64,000 bases of DNA from Actinomycetota bacterium (GTDB lineage: Bacteria > Actinomycetota > Rubrobacteria > Rubrobacterales > Rubrobacteraceae): positions 1-64,000 of the forward strand of contig CADDYV010000003.1 of NCBI GenBank assembly GCA_902810695.1, read 5' to 3'. Position numbers and translations under genes: made by a program. The notes below the pieces were generated by a model. It was not told the DNA's origin. It saw only the letters and a list, made by a program, of their open reading frames with translations, and ran no database searches. Positions 43,216 to 52,202 of the stretch are shown in pieces (position 1 is the first letter of the stretch; every line of letters begins with the position of its first letter).

Positions 43216-43881
43216 ATGTGCGGACGTTACACACTCAAAACGCCAGCGAAGACGCTGGCGGAGAAGTTCGGCCTGGATGAAGTGCCAGACGAGGTGCAGG
43301 CGCGCTACAACGTGGCGCCTACCCAGGACGTGGCGACGGTGATATCGGCTGATGGGACAAGGAAGTTAGAGATGCTGCGCTGGGGGCTCATCCCCTCGTG
43401 GGCGGATGACCCGGAGATCGGCAACCGCATGATAAACGCCCGCGCCGAGGGCGTCGCCGAGAAGCCGTCTTTCCGCAGTGCCTTCAGGAGCCGCCGGTGC
43501 CTGATCCTCGCCGACGGGTTCTACGAGTGGCGGCGCGAGAACGGCGGCAAGCAGCCCTTCTACATCCACATGAAGGACGACTCGCCGTTCGCCTTCGCCG
43601 GGCTCTGGGAGAGGTGGGGAGACGGCGGCCCGGAGATACGCTCCTGCACGATCATCACCACGGACGCGAACGATCTGCTCGCACCCATCCACAACCGGAT
43701 GCCCGTGATCCTGGACCCCGAAAGCTACGACGAGTGGCTCGACCCCGACGTTCGGGAAACTGGACGGCTGATGCCCCTGCTCGCCCCCTACGGCGGCGAT
43801 GATCTGGAGGCATATCCGGTGAGCAGGAGGGTCAACAGCCCGGCCAACGACGAGCCCGAGTGCGTCGTGCCGGTCGGCTGA
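43216..43881 (+). CDS. SRAP/HMCES-family abasic-site shielding protein (YedK-like)
   Basis: A 221-residue SRAP-domain protein that forms a thiazolidine crosslink with abasic sites in single-stranded DNA. The start must be ATG 43216, because the catalytic Cys has to become residue 1 after Met removal (MCGRYT); an in-frame TTG at 43207 would bury it. Other active-site residues are in RYNVAPTQ, WGLIPSWA, NARAEGVAEKP, DGFYEW (Glu) and PIHNRMPVIL (His). The ribosome binding site GGAAAGG is 12 bases away, somewhat long. The MOSC gene follows in 10 bases. Confidence 0.95.
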   Translation: MCGRYTLKTPAKTLAEKFGLDEVPDEVQARYNVAPTQDVATVISADGTRKLEMLRWGLIPSWADDPEIGNRMINARAEGVAEKPSFRSAFRSRRCLILADGFYEWRRENGGKQPFYIHMKDDSPFAFAGLWERWGDGGPEIRSCTIITTDANDLLAPIHNRMPVILDPESYDEWLDPDVRETGRLMPLLAPYGGDDLEAYPVSRRVNSPANDEPECVVPVG

Positions 43882-43891
43882 GGGGGTAGGA

Positions 43892-44350
43892 GTGGCCGGG
43901 GTGGTTGAGGATATCTACGTGACGCCGGAGGGCAGCGCGGCGATGGAGCGTGTGGAGGAGGTCCGGGCTCTGGAAGGATGTGGTCTGGAAGGCGACCGCT
44001 ATTGCGAGGGGACCGGCTACTGGACGCGCTTCGGGGACATTTGCCAGGTTACCCTGATCGAAGCCGAAGACCTCGATGAGATCACGCGCGATATCGGACT
44101 GAGGGTGAAAAACGGCGAGCACCGGCGCAACATCGTCACCCGTGGCATTCGGCTGGAAGAGCTGCGCCGGAAGAAGTTCCGGGTCGGGGAGGTGATCCTG
44201 GAGTACGACAAGCCGCGTCCGCCATGCAGGCACGTTCAGGATCTCACCGAGCCGGGCATGACGCGCGCCCTGAAGAGGCGCGGTGGCATCTGCGCCAGGG
44301 TAGTCGAGGGAGGTGTGATCCGGACCCAGGACCCGGTAGTCCCGCTCTAG
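43892..44350 (+). CDS. MOSC-domain protein
   Basis: A 152-residue single MOSC domain, the C-terminal half-fold of molybdenum cofactor sulfurases. GCGLEGDRYCEGTGYW, VTLIEAEDLDEI, RRNIVTRGI and the conserved cysteine in PPCRHVQDLTEPGM are visible. Such stand-alone proteins deliver sulfur to, or act with, molybdoenzymes, for example N-hydroxylated base reduction (YiiM, YcbX). Its TAG stop shares CTAG (44347-44350) with the stop of the convergent gene. Confidence 0.9.
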   Translation: MAGVVEDIYVTPEGSAAMERVEEVRALEGCGLEGDRYCEGTGYWTRFGDICQVTLIEAEDLDEITRDIGLRVKNGEHRRNIVTRGIRLEELRRKKFRVGEVILEYDKPRPPCRHVQDLTEPGMTRALKRRGGICARVVEGGVIRTQDPVVPL

Positions 44351-44571
44351 TCGCGGGGCCTGTACGGGTCGAACGCCAGGAAAGGCTTTCCCTGGTAGAG
44401 CGAAGCCTGAATGGTGAGCGTCTGCCCGTCGGTGAAGCGAACCCGCCAGTGCGTGAGGTCGGACTCCACGGACTCTATCTCGCGCCCTCGCAGCCAGCCC
44501 CAGTCCACATAGCAACCTTCCTGGTTGCTGCCCGGTTCGCTCACCTTTGTGACCTCGTCGTGATCGTTCAT
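44347..44571 (-). CDS. Hypothetical 74-residue protein
   Basis: ATG 44571 is preceded by GGAAGGAGAG, a strong ribosome binding site. The protein is acidic at the start (MNDHDEVTKVSE) and has beta-strand-like repeats (ESVESDLTHWRVRFTDGQTL), suggesting a small beta barrel or Tudor/SH3-like fold. I recognise no family. Its stop overlaps that of the MOSC gene. Confidence 0.6.
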   Translation of the reverse strand: MNDHDEVTKVSEPGSNQEGCYVDWGWLRGREIESVESDLTHWRVRFTDGQTLTIQASLYQGKPFLAFDPYRPRD

Positions 44572-44720
44572 GGAAACTCTCCTTCCCGGGTACGCTATAA
44601 AGCAATGGTACCGTTTCCGAGAGGAAGGAGTTAGCCCTTTAGTAAGCGTTCTCGCTACGTTTAATGCTACTATGGTTCGCAGTGGAGAGGGCTGGCCCGC
44701 TGAAAAGTGGGAGAAGGGGA

Positions 44721-45596
44721 ATGACCGTGGGTGCAGCGAGCTACCGATTTATGGTGGGAGACATCGAGTACGTCGCCGTGGCCGACGGTGACATGCAATA
44801 TACGGCGGATGCTCTGTTCGCTAACGCGCCGAAGGAGAGAGCCGAGCAGGTGGTGCGCGAACACGAGCTTCAACCAGAAGAGATACCGCTCTCGTTCACC
44901 ATCTTGGTGATCAACACCGGCCGGCACCGCGTACTGGTGGATACGGGTTTGGGTGCCGGAGACGCACCCAGCGCCGGTGAATTATTCAATAATCTGCGAG
45001 CCGAGGGCATAAGCCCCGAGGACATTGATACGGTCATCCTCACCCACGGACACCCGGATCACATCGGCGGCAATACTGATGCCGAGGGCAACCTGGCTTT
45101 CCCTGATGCCCGCTACGTCATGTGGAAAGGTGAGTGGGACTTCTGGACCTCAGAGTCTACCCTGGGCAAGCTGGAGGGTGGGCAGGTGTATGGAGATCCC
45201 GAACTGGATGCGAGGCTCGGCGCGTTCGCTCGCGATAATCTCTTGCCGGTTCGGGGCCAGGTCGATGTGATCGAGTGCGAGACGGAGATCGTAGCGGGCA
45301 TTCACGCTATCGCGGCACCTGGGCATTCGCCGGGACACATGGCGCTGCTCATTTCCTCCGGCGAAGAGCAGGCATTGCACCTCGCCGATGCGGTGCTTCA
45401 TCCGATCCATCTGGAACAGCCGGAGTGGTATTTGCTCTACGATCTTGACCCCGAGCAGGCTGCGAGCACCCGGCGTAAGCTTCTGGACCGGATCGCTGCC
45501 GAGGACGCACCGGTTCTCTCTTACCATTTCCCATTCCCGAGTCTGGGGCACCTCTCCCGGAAGGGTAAAGGGTGGCGGTGGGAGCCGATTGAGTGA
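44721..45596 (+). CDS. Metallo-beta-lactamase-fold hydrolase
   Basis: ATG 44721 with AGAAGGGG gives 291 residues. The metal-binding HxHxDH reads HGHPDHIGG near residue 105, and APGHSPGHMALL, ADAVLHPIHL and SYHFPFPSLGH supply the other ligands. The strand DTGLGAG precedes it as in quorum-quenching lactonases and related MBL proteins. A longer start at 44664 has no ribosome binding site. Substrate not known. Confidence 0.9.
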   Translation: MTVGAASYRFMVGDIEYVAVADGDMQYTADALFANAPKERAEQVVREHELQPEEIPLSFTILVINTGRHRVLVDTGLGAGDAPSAGELFNNLRAEGISPEDIDTVILTHGHPDHIGGNTDAEGNLAFPDARYVMWKGEWDFWTSESTLGKLEGGQVYGDPELDARLGAFARDNLLPVRGQVDVIECETEIVAGIHAIAAPGHSPGHMALLISSGEEQALHLADAVLHPIHLEQPEWYLLYDLDPEQAASTRRKLLDRIAAEDAPVLSYHFPFPSLGHLSRKGKGWRWEPIE

Positions 45597-45674
45597 GGCT
45601 TTTAGGGATGTGATCCGCAACCAAACTGCGCCCGTACTGCACACCGGTGCGCGCCGACGTTCCTTCGTTTGTCC

Positions 45675-46412
45675 CTATGGAGCATAGTCGTTCGCTGAAG
45701 GTTGTAGTATGCGGTCGAGCAGTGGACGAACCACCGGTATGAGCAGCCAGGAGAACTGGGCGGCGTAAACGCTGGCGAACGAGATGCCTATAGAGAGTAT
45801 GAATATGAGCGGCGGCAGGAGCGTCCAGAGAAAAAAGAATGCCGAAAGGCGAGGGCTGAGGTCTTTGTTCACGAGACGGCCCCCTCGCGCCGCATACCGC
45901 CACAACCAGACCAGCAACAGGCCGCTTACTGCTGCGCTTGCCGCATAGAACGCCACAGCGAACTGCTGGCCGCCGCTGGCGGCGGGGAACAACAGAACGG
46001 TAGTCGAGGACGACGATCGATCGAAATTCAAGGATGTGGATGCCTCGCTGAGGACCGAAGTAGGGAACGGCAGGAAGGCAACGCTCATCAGGAACACGAT
46101 GTTTGTCCACAACAGCCTCCCGTCGTAGCGGTCGATGTAACGGAACATCCGGTGGTGAGTCAGCCAGTAGAAACCGATCATCAGGAAGGTGATCACAAAG
46201 CTTATAAACTGCGGCAGAAGGCCGAGCACCAGGATCGGCAAATCGGTCCTTAATTGCTCCTCGGAAACGTTGGGCAGCTTGATGTCCAGAATCAGCAGGG
46301 TGATGGCTATAGCGAAGACGGCGTCGCTAAAGTAGACGGTACGCTCTAGCTCCGTGCCACTCTCGACCCAGGGTGCGGTTCGCCGGCGACGCCGTCTTCT
46401 CCGAGAAGCCAT
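45675..46412 (-). CDS. TMEM175-family (DUF1211) membrane protein, probable potassium channel
   Basis: A 245-residue protein with a basic arginine-rich N-terminus, then the family motif FSDAVFAIAITLLILDI in the first helix. Five or six hydrophobic segments follow. Bacterial TMEM175 proteins form tetrameric potassium-leak channels; the FSD motif is the hallmark. It is convergent with the MBL-fold gene and has no clear functional neighbour. Confidence 0.88.
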   Translation of the reverse strand: MASRRRRRRRRTAPWVESGTELERTVYFSDAVFAIAITLLILDIKLPNVSEEQLRTDLPILVLGLLPQFISFVITFLMIGFYWLTHHRMFRYIDRYDGRLLWTNIVFLMSVAFLPFPTSVLSEASTSLNFDRSSSSTTVLLFPAASGGQQFAVAFYAASAAVSGLLLVWLWRYAARGGRLVNKDLSPRLSAFFFLWTLLPPLIFILSIGISFASVYAAQFSWLLIPVVRPLLDRILQPSANDYAP

Positions 46413-46450
46413 ATCCGGGGTACCTTCTTACACCTTCATCTGGCCCAGCT

Positions 46451-47677
46451 TCAGAAAACCAGCGGCAGGATAATGGGGCCGCGGTTAGCAGCGTTGCGAT
46501 ACCATTCGATGTGTCGGCTTTTATCGAGCTTTATTCCGGGCATCCTCCGAAAGAGCGTTTCAAGAGAGATGCGCGCTTCTTCCTTCGCCAGAGGAGCACC
46601 CAGGCAGCCGTGCGGACCGAAGCCGAAGCTCAGGTAACGGCCCGGTTTGCGGGAGATGTCGAAGTATTCTGGGTCGGGGAAGTGAGAGGCGTCCCGGTTG
46701 GCTGAGGCAATGCTCAGTTGCACTATCTGCCCTTTACGGATGGTGTTTCCATGCAGGTCGAAGTCCTCTAGAGCGATCCGCGGGATCAAAGTGACGGGTG
46801 GTTCGTAGCGGAGCGTCTCCTCGATGGCGTTCTTGAGGAGATCCGGGTTGGACTTTAGCAGGGAATATTGCTTCGGGTGGGTAAGGAGCAGGTAAATGGT
46901 ATTTCCAACCAGGTTCCTTACCGCCACGTGCCCGGCCAGCAAGAGGAGCATGGTGTTGGCGACGATCTCCTCCTCTGTTATGGTTCCTTCTTCTACGTTC
47001 GCCAGCGTACCCAGGAAGTCGTCCCGAGGCTCCCAGCGACGTTCGGCGAGCAGACCTTTCGTGTAGTCGATCATCTCGGTGGCGCTCTGGACCATCCTGC
47101 CGGCAGTATCCTCCGTGATGGGGATGTGGTTGAAGAAGTCGATAAAGTCGACCGACCACTGCACGACCCGGTCCCGGTCCTCCTTGTGCACACCAAGGAA
47201 GTCTGAGAGGACGTAGGCGGGCAGCAGGAACGCAAAGTCGCCGCAGACATCGAAGTGTCCCTGGTTCTGCACCCGATCCAGAAGCTCATCAGCTGCGCCC
47301 TGGATCTGATCCTTGAGCCTGTGGACCGCCTCCAGGTTGAACCCGGCGTGCAAGAACTTGCGCATCCGTGCGTGGTCCGGGTCATCCTTGAACAGCAGGA
47401 ACATCTCCAGGTAGGGTGCGATCTCCTTCACATCATCGCGCACCTCCGGCGGCACCTGATCGACAAATCCTTTCATCCGGTCGACGCTGAGGCGGGGATC
47501 GTGAAACAAGTTTGCCACGTCGTCGTAACCGAAAACGAACCATTGGTCGAATGGCTCGTAGTAAAAAACCGGTCGGTTCTCTCGGAAGTACTTCAAGTCC
47601 GGGAAGGGATTATCCAACTTACGCGGCTCGTTCAAGAAGAACTCTTTAGCTTCTTTTGGATCTACGATCTCGGTCAT
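46451..47677 (-). CDS. Cytochrome P450 with non-canonical I-helix
   Basis: ATG 47677 (AGAGGTGGG upstream) gives 408 residues, normal for a soluble bacterial P450. The heme loop FGFGPHGCLG carries the Cys ligand at 358, and ETLRYEPP is the ExxR helix. The I-helix reads LLLLAGHVAVRNL where AGHETTTNL is usual, so the acid-alcohol pair that protonates bound oxygen is replaced by Val251-Ala252. This suggests an unusual mechanism such as peroxide use, substrate-assisted protonation or a non-oxygenase role. No ferredoxin gene is adjacent. The frame is otherwise intact. Confidence 0.93.
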   Translation of the reverse strand: MTEIVDPKEAKEFFLNEPRKLDNPFPDLKYFRENRPVFYYEPFDQWFVFGYDDVANLFHDPRLSVDRMKGFVDQVPPEVRDDVKEIAPYLEMFLLFKDDPDHARMRKFLHAGFNLEAVHRLKDQIQGAADELLDRVQNQGHFDVCGDFAFLLPAYVLSDFLGVHKEDRDRVVQWSVDFIDFFNHIPITEDTAGRMVQSATEMIDYTKGLLAERRWEPRDDFLGTLANVEEGTITEEEIVANTMLLLLAGHVAVRNLVGNTIYLLLTHPKQYSLLKSNPDLLKNAIEETLRYEPPVTLIPRIALEDFDLHGNTIRKGQIVQLSIASANRDASHFPDPEYFDISRKPGRYLSFGFGPHGCLGAPLAKEEARISLETLFRRMPGIKLDKSRHIEWYRNAANRGPIILPLVF

Positions 47678-47943
47678 CAACCCACCTCTAAGTAAAGTTT
47701 CTTACGTATGAGCAGTGTAACAGAAGGCTCTTAGTTAGCAGGGTGAGCCGCCCCGAGCGGTTCGCCGAATCTTTGGTTGTAATTGCTGCGCTTGCTTACT
47801 GCCTGCTGAAACAACTTTCCTCTTGGTAAGGGGCCAGGGAGAGGTAGCAACCTGGGCTCTCGGGCCTGGAACAGAGACACTCAACCAGAGGTCTCCGAGA
47901 CTATAATCCTGCCCGACATGCCAGCCAAAGAGGAGGCTGAATA

Positions 47944-48429
47944 ATGCATTGCTATGCAAAAGGGTTGACCCATGTGAGCGTCCACGCTTACGATCTGGAG
48001 GAGTCGGCGCGTTTCTACCAGGAGCTTTTCGGGGTGGAGGAGATCCCCGCTCCCAAATTCCCGTTCCCGGTGAGGTGGTTCAGGGTGGGCGATCTGCAGC
48101 TACACCTCTTCCAGAGCGAGGCTCCGGCTCCCGCTGCGCATCACTTCGTCCTCGACGTGGACGACTTCGAGACGGTCTACCTGAAGGCGAAGGAGCTGGG
48201 CGTGCAGGACCGCTCGGATTACTACTCCAATGTCTACGAGGTGTCGGATGGAGCGGTGCAGCTATACCTGCGGGACCCTGCTGGAAACCTGATCGAGGTG
48301 AACTGGCCGGACGTAGGCAGCCTCGATCAGTCGGTGGTAACCGGCATAAGGAAGCTCCCGGACCCGCAAACCGGAGATGCCAGCCGCGCCAAGCTGTATC
48401 TCTCGAAGCGGGGTAGCGGAAAGGCTTAA
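47944..48429 (+). CDS. VOC-family (glyoxalase/dioxygenase-fold) protein
   Basis: A 161-residue protein with one vicinal oxygen chelate domain: LTHVSVHAYDLEESARFYQELFG, then LQLHLFQSE, HHFVLDVDDF and YLRDPAGNLIEVNWPD. The conserved His and the Glu of the last motif are metal-ligand candidates. AGAGGAGG lies about 6 bases upstream. Function may be a lyase, dioxygenase or resistance protein; it cannot be narrowed. It ends with a TTAA stop overlap with the convergent zinc-ribbon gene. Confidence 0.85.
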   Translation: MHCYAKGLTHVSVHAYDLEESARFYQELFGVEEIPAPKFPFPVRWFRVGDLQLHLFQSEAPAPAAHHFVLDVDDFETVYLKAKELGVQDRSDYYSNVYEVSDGAVQLYLRDPAGNLIEVNWPDVGSLDQSVVTGIRKLPDPQTGDASRAKLYLSKRGSGKA

Positions 48430-48770
48430 TCCCTGCGTGCCGGTGTCCGGCGTCTGCGGCTGTGCTCGAAGTCGCTTACCTGGACTATCTCCCGCAGGAG
48501 CCCGTAGGGTTTGCGCAGGGCCTTGAAGGGCCAGCTTGCCAGCCCTACCGGGTGATGGAGGGCTTCTCCGAAGAACCTTACCGGGAGCCTGCCGGTTCTC
48601 TCGGCGAGATCCCTGGCGTACTCCGCGTAGATGTCGCCCGAGTAGATCTGGGTCTCCCCGCAGTTGGCGCACCGGCTGGCGGAGAGGTGCTTGGACAGAT
48701 ACAAAAGCTCGTGCTGTCCCTCTACCCCGCAGGCGGAACAGGTGAGTATCGCGTGTCGCTCAACCTTCAA
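48426..48770 (-). CDS. Small zinc-ribbon protein
   Basis: A 114-residue protein starting at TTG 48770, with GAGGAG about 10 bases upstream. Two CxxC pairs (CSACG and CANCG) separated by 20-odd residues make a zinc ribbon at the N-terminus; the rest is helical and basic, ending in RRRRTPARRD. It may be the last gene of the minus-strand run below enzyme I. Function unknown. Confidence 0.7.
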   Translation of the reverse strand: MKVERHAILTCSACGVEGQHELLYLSKHLSASRCANCGETQIYSGDIYAEYARDLAERTGRLPVRFFGEALHHPVGLASWPFKALRKPYGLLREIVQVSDFEHSRRRRTPARRD

Positions 48771-48829
48771 AGCACTCTCTCCTCTTGATGGAGTGTACTG
48801 GATATTGTCCGAAAAGCCTCATGAAATCC

Positions 48830-49282
48830 CTACGTTCCTGGCCTGGAGCTGGTTTCTCCAGCGTTTATGACGCCGTTTCTCTTGGTCTCGAACTCTTCCT
48901 GGCTCAGGAGCCCCGCATCCCTTAGTTCTGCCAGCTTGCGGACCAGCTCGGGCGCGGGGCTTCCGGGTTGCGGAGATCGCTCTCTGAGCCTGGCTATCCG
49001 TTCTTCGATCAGGGCTCCGGCGCGTTCGGCTTCCGCTCTTTCCACACCCCTTATCAGGATACTTCTGCCCTGGTTGTCCCGGATCAGGAGGTTGGTGAAG
49101 CCTCTCTTGCCGGGTATCTCGACACCCCCGATCCGCCCGTACTCTCTCCACTCGGTCTTTTCCCGCAGTAGCTCGAAGCTTCGCAGCTCGATGTGGTCCT
49201 CGAAGATCAATAGCTTCCTCGGCCACAACCCGTATATGAAAGACTCTTCCAGTTCCATGAGAGGCCTGTTGCTCAAGTTCAT
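48830..49282 (-). CDS. PH-like/SHOCT-domain protein
   Basis: A 150-residue protein. Residues 1-95 look like a small beta-rich PH-like domain (RKLLIFEDHIELRSFELL, GKRGFTNLLIRD). The C-terminal 35 residues are a SHOCT motif (VRKLAELRDAGLLSQEEFE), an oligomerisation module. The start lies one base after the enzyme I stop, so it is probably cotranscribed. Role unknown. Confidence 0.75.
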   Translation of the reverse strand: MNLSNRPLMELEESFIYGLWPRKLLIFEDHIELRSFELLREKTEWREYGRIGGVEIPGKRGFTNLLIRDNQGRSILIRGVERAEAERAGALIEERIARLRERSPQPGSPAPELVRKLAELRDAGLLSQEEFETKRNGVINAGETSSRPGT

Positions 49283-49283
49283 C

Positions 49284-50939
49284 CTATGTTGCCGGAGTTC
49301 CTGAGATCTCGGAGATCACCTTCTTGGCTTTGGGGATGGAGGGGGGGCTCATGCTTAGCTCCGTGATGCCGAGCTCCACGAACCTGGGGATCAGAGCTTC
49401 GTCCGCCGCGGCCTCCCCGCACACCCCGACCCATATCCCCGCCTCTTCGGCGGCCTCGCAGGCGCAGCGTATCAGCTCCATGACCGCCGGGTGATCCGGC
49501 CTCTGCAACCGTCTGAGGCGCTCGTTTCCCCTGTCGGCGGCTAAAGTGTACTGCACAAGATCGTTGGTCCCGACGGAGAAGAAAGACACCGCTTTTGCCA
49601 GCTCCGGCGCGCACACGGCGGCGGCGGGAGTTTCGATCATCACCCCGATTTCTACCTCCCCGAATTCGGTACCCTCATCCTCTAGCTCCTTACGGCACTC
49701 TTTGAGAACCGCTTTTGCCGCCCGAATCTCCTCTACGTCCGCGACCATCGGGAACATGACTTTCAGGTTCCCCTCCGTTGCCGCGCGTAGGATTGCCCGA
49801 AGTTGGGGCTTGAAGAGCTCCGGAGTGTCGAGGCACATTCTGATACCTCGCCAGCCGAGGAAAGGGTTCTCCTCTTCCGGCTGGTCTATGCCGGGAAGGT
49901 CCTTGTCTCCGCCTACATCGAGCGTGCGGATAATGACCGGTTTCTCGCCGAAGGCCCGCGCTACCGCAGCATACGCCTCGTACTGCTCGTCTTCGGAGGG
50001 AAGCTCCTCGCGCTCCATGAACAGAAACTCCGTCCTGAAGAGCCCCACGCCCTCCGCGCCCCACGAGAGCGCATCACCCGCCTCGTGATGGGAGCCCAGG
50101 TTGGCCGAGACTTCTATGCGCTGTCCATCCAGGGTTCGGGCCTCGGTGTGCCGGAACTCCTCCAGCGCCTCCCTCTCGGCGGCCATCTGCCGCTCTTTTA
50201 TCTCGAAGTCGGCGGTGGTCTCCTCGTCGGGGTCAGCCATCGCGTAGCCTTCGGTGCCATCCACCGCTACTATACTGGCGTCTCTGACTCCCTCCAGCGC
50301 ACCTCCGACGCCTACCACGGCCGGTATCCCCATCGAGCGGGCCATGATAGCGACATGGGACGTTCTGGAGCCCTCGGCGGTAACGAGCCCCAGGACTATC
50401 CCTTTCGGCAGCCGGGCTGTTTCAGAGGGAGCGAGGTTTCTAGCCAGGATCACCGCCGGCCTCTCCAGCGTTTCGAGCCCTCCCGCTTTTCGTCCCATCA
50501 GTTCTGCTGCGATCTGGCCCGTCACGTCGCGCACGTCGTCTGCTCTGGCGGCCATGTACTCGTCTTCCATCGCCGCGAACATCCCCGCGAATTCCTCGCC
50601 AGCCGCGAGTACGGCCGCTTCCGGACTCTGGAGATCTCTGATGCGCTCTTCGACACTCTCCGAGAGTTCCAGGTCTCTGGCAAGCTCGATGTGCGCCTCG
50701 AAGATCTCCGCCTCCTCTCCGGCTCCCTCTTCCTCAAGCTTTTTCGCTATCTTCGAGAGCTGTCCGGCCACGGCCTCGACCGCCTTCTCGAAACGCTCGA
50801 TCTCAGCCTCGACCTCATCGCCGGAGATCCCGGATCGCTCGGGTTCCAGCCTGGCCGGGTCGTAGAAGAAAGCAGGACCTACCGCAACACCTTCGGAGGC
50901 TGCCACCCCTTCGAGCTTCTTAGCCGTCTTCGCACCCAC
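49284..50939 (-). CDS. ptsI: PTS enzyme I (phosphoenolpyruvate-protein phosphotransferase)
   Basis: A 551-residue enzyme I. It takes phosphate from PEP and passes it to HPr. The N-terminal domain has the phospho-histidine loop GSRTSHVAIMARS (His195), and the barrel contains the PEP motifs GVGLFRTEFLFM, IRTLDVGGDK and the Cys-containing GVCGEAAAD. Length is slightly below the usual 570. The GTG start has only a weak ribosome binding site. It follows the E2 gene by 30 bases, so it sits in the glucitol PTS/2-oxoacid dehydrogenase run, while HPr is encoded separately at 61063. Confidence 0.95.
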   Translation of the reverse strand: MGAKTAKKLEGVAASEGVAVGPAFFYDPARLEPERSGISGDEVEAEIERFEKAVEAVAGQLSKIAKKLEEEGAGEEAEIFEAHIELARDLELSESVEERIRDLQSPEAAVLAAGEEFAGMFAAMEDEYMAARADDVRDVTGQIAAELMGRKAGGLETLERPAVILARNLAPSETARLPKGIVLGLVTAEGSRTSHVAIMARSMGIPAVVGVGGALEGVRDASIVAVDGTEGYAMADPDEETTADFEIKERQMAAEREALEEFRHTEARTLDGQRIEVSANLGSHHEAGDALSWGAEGVGLFRTEFLFMEREELPSEDEQYEAYAAVARAFGEKPVIIRTLDVGGDKDLPGIDQPEEENPFLGWRGIRMCLDTPELFKPQLRAILRAATEGNLKVMFPMVADVEEIRAAKAVLKECRKELEDEGTEFGEVEIGVMIETPAAAVCAPELAKAVSFFSVGTNDLVQYTLAADRGNERLRRLQRPDHPAVMELIRCACEAAEEAGIWVGVCGEAAADEALIPRFVELGITELSMSPPSIPKAKKVISEISGTPAT

Positions 50940-50969
50940 CTTTTTACTACCCTATCCTGATTAATTCTC

Positions 50970-52202
50970 TCACAGTAGCAGCTCCCAGTCCCGCAGAGAT
51001 TTCTGCAGGTCCATGAGGAACCTGCTGCCGTCGGCCCCGTCGGCTGCCCGGTGGTCCACCGAAAGAGTAGCGGAGATCACCTGCTTCGGAACCCACTCTC
51101 CTTCCTGCCACTCCGGGACGGTTCTTACCCTTCCGAGGGCCAGGATAGCCGCCTCCGGAGTGTTGATGACCGCGTCGAACGAGTCAATCTCCATCATCCC
51201 TAAATTCGAGATGGTGAACGTCCCACCCGCGAGGTCTTCTGGACCGAGCCTGCCATTTCTCGCCCTGGATACCAGATCCTTCGCCGCCGGTACCAGATCT
51301 CGCAGCGGCATCGCGTCTGCACCTTTGAGTACGGGGACCACCAGCCCATCGTCGGTTGCGACCGCTATTCCGAGGTTTACCCGGGAGTTTATGATCAGCT
51401 CTCCGTCCTCGTAGCGGCCATTCAACCGGGAGTGATGCCTGAGCGTCCTGGAGACGACGAGCGCCAGGAGATCCGTGATCGAGGGTGGGGGATCGAGCTT
51501 CCCTTGCAGACGATCCCGCAGCTCCAGCACGCGCTCGACGTCGAGGTCGCGCGTGAGGTAGAAGTGAGGCACCTCCGAGAAGCTTCTGGCCGTCCTCTCG
51601 GCCCCGAGCCGCCGCACGCGCGAGAGCGGTTCGCGCCTGAGGGGCGTTGGGAGGATATGCTCTTCTGTCCTGTTCGCTGTTGCTGCTTCCGGCTCGAAAT
51701 GTTGGGCTGCCGCTTCCGTCTCCAGAACGTCCGAGAGATAGACCCGACCGTAGGGCCCTGAGCCCGAGACGTTCTCTATGGGAATCCCCCGCTCGGCTGC
51801 CGCCTGCCGCGCTGCCGGGGAGGCCCTGACCTCGCGCCCGTTCTCCGAAGAACGGGTTACGGGGCTCTTCCTCATCGTGCGGTCGGAGTCTTGGCTGGAT
51901 GCCCCATTGGTTCCTGCATGCCCGGCTTCGGAAGGAGCGGTCGGGCTTTCTTCTATCTCTTCTCCCGGCGCAGCGATAATCGCCAGCGTTGCGCCGACCG
52001 GGACGGATTCGCCTTCCCCTGCGCTGAGGTTGTGGATCACACCGTCGGCACTGGCTTCTATCTCGAAGGAAGTCTTGTCCGTGTCTATCTCCAGGATGGG
52101 GTCTCCTTTTCTGACTTCCGCCCCCTCTTCGACGAGCCAGCGGACGATGTTGACCTCCTCCATGTCCATCTCCAGGGTCGGGACCTTCAGCTCGGTAGCC
52201 AT
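50970..52202 (-). CDS. 2-oxoacid dehydrogenase E2 (dihydrolipoamide acyltransferase)
   Basis: ATG 52202 gives 410 residues with one lipoyl domain (Lys43 in EIDTDKTSFEIE), a peripheral-subunit-binding domain (ASPAARQAAAERGIPIENV), a flexible linker and the catalytic domain with DHRAADGADG, containing the active His and Asp. It is the core of a pyruvate, acetoin or branched-chain dehydrogenase complex. It overlaps the E1-beta stop by one base. No E3 gene is nearby, so dihydrolipoamide dehydrogenase must be shared. Confidence 0.94.
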   Translation of the reverse strand: MATELKVPTLEMDMEEVNIVRWLVEEGAEVRKGDPILEIDTDKTSFEIEASADGVIHNLSAGEGESVPVGATLAIIAAPGEEIEESPTAPSEAGHAGTNGASSQDSDRTMRKSPVTRSSENGREVRASPAARQAAAERGIPIENVSGSGPYGRVYLSDVLETEAAAQHFEPEAATANRTEEHILPTPLRREPLSRVRRLGAERTARSFSEVPHFYLTRDLDVERVLELRDRLQGKLDPPPSITDLLALVVSRTLRHHSRLNGRYEDGELIINSRVNLGIAVATDDGLVVPVLKGADAMPLRDLVPAAKDLVSRARNGRLGPEDLAGGTFTISNLGMMEIDSFDAVINTPEAAILALGRVRTVPEWQEGEWVPKQVISATLSVDHRAADGADGSRFLMDLQKSLRDWELLL

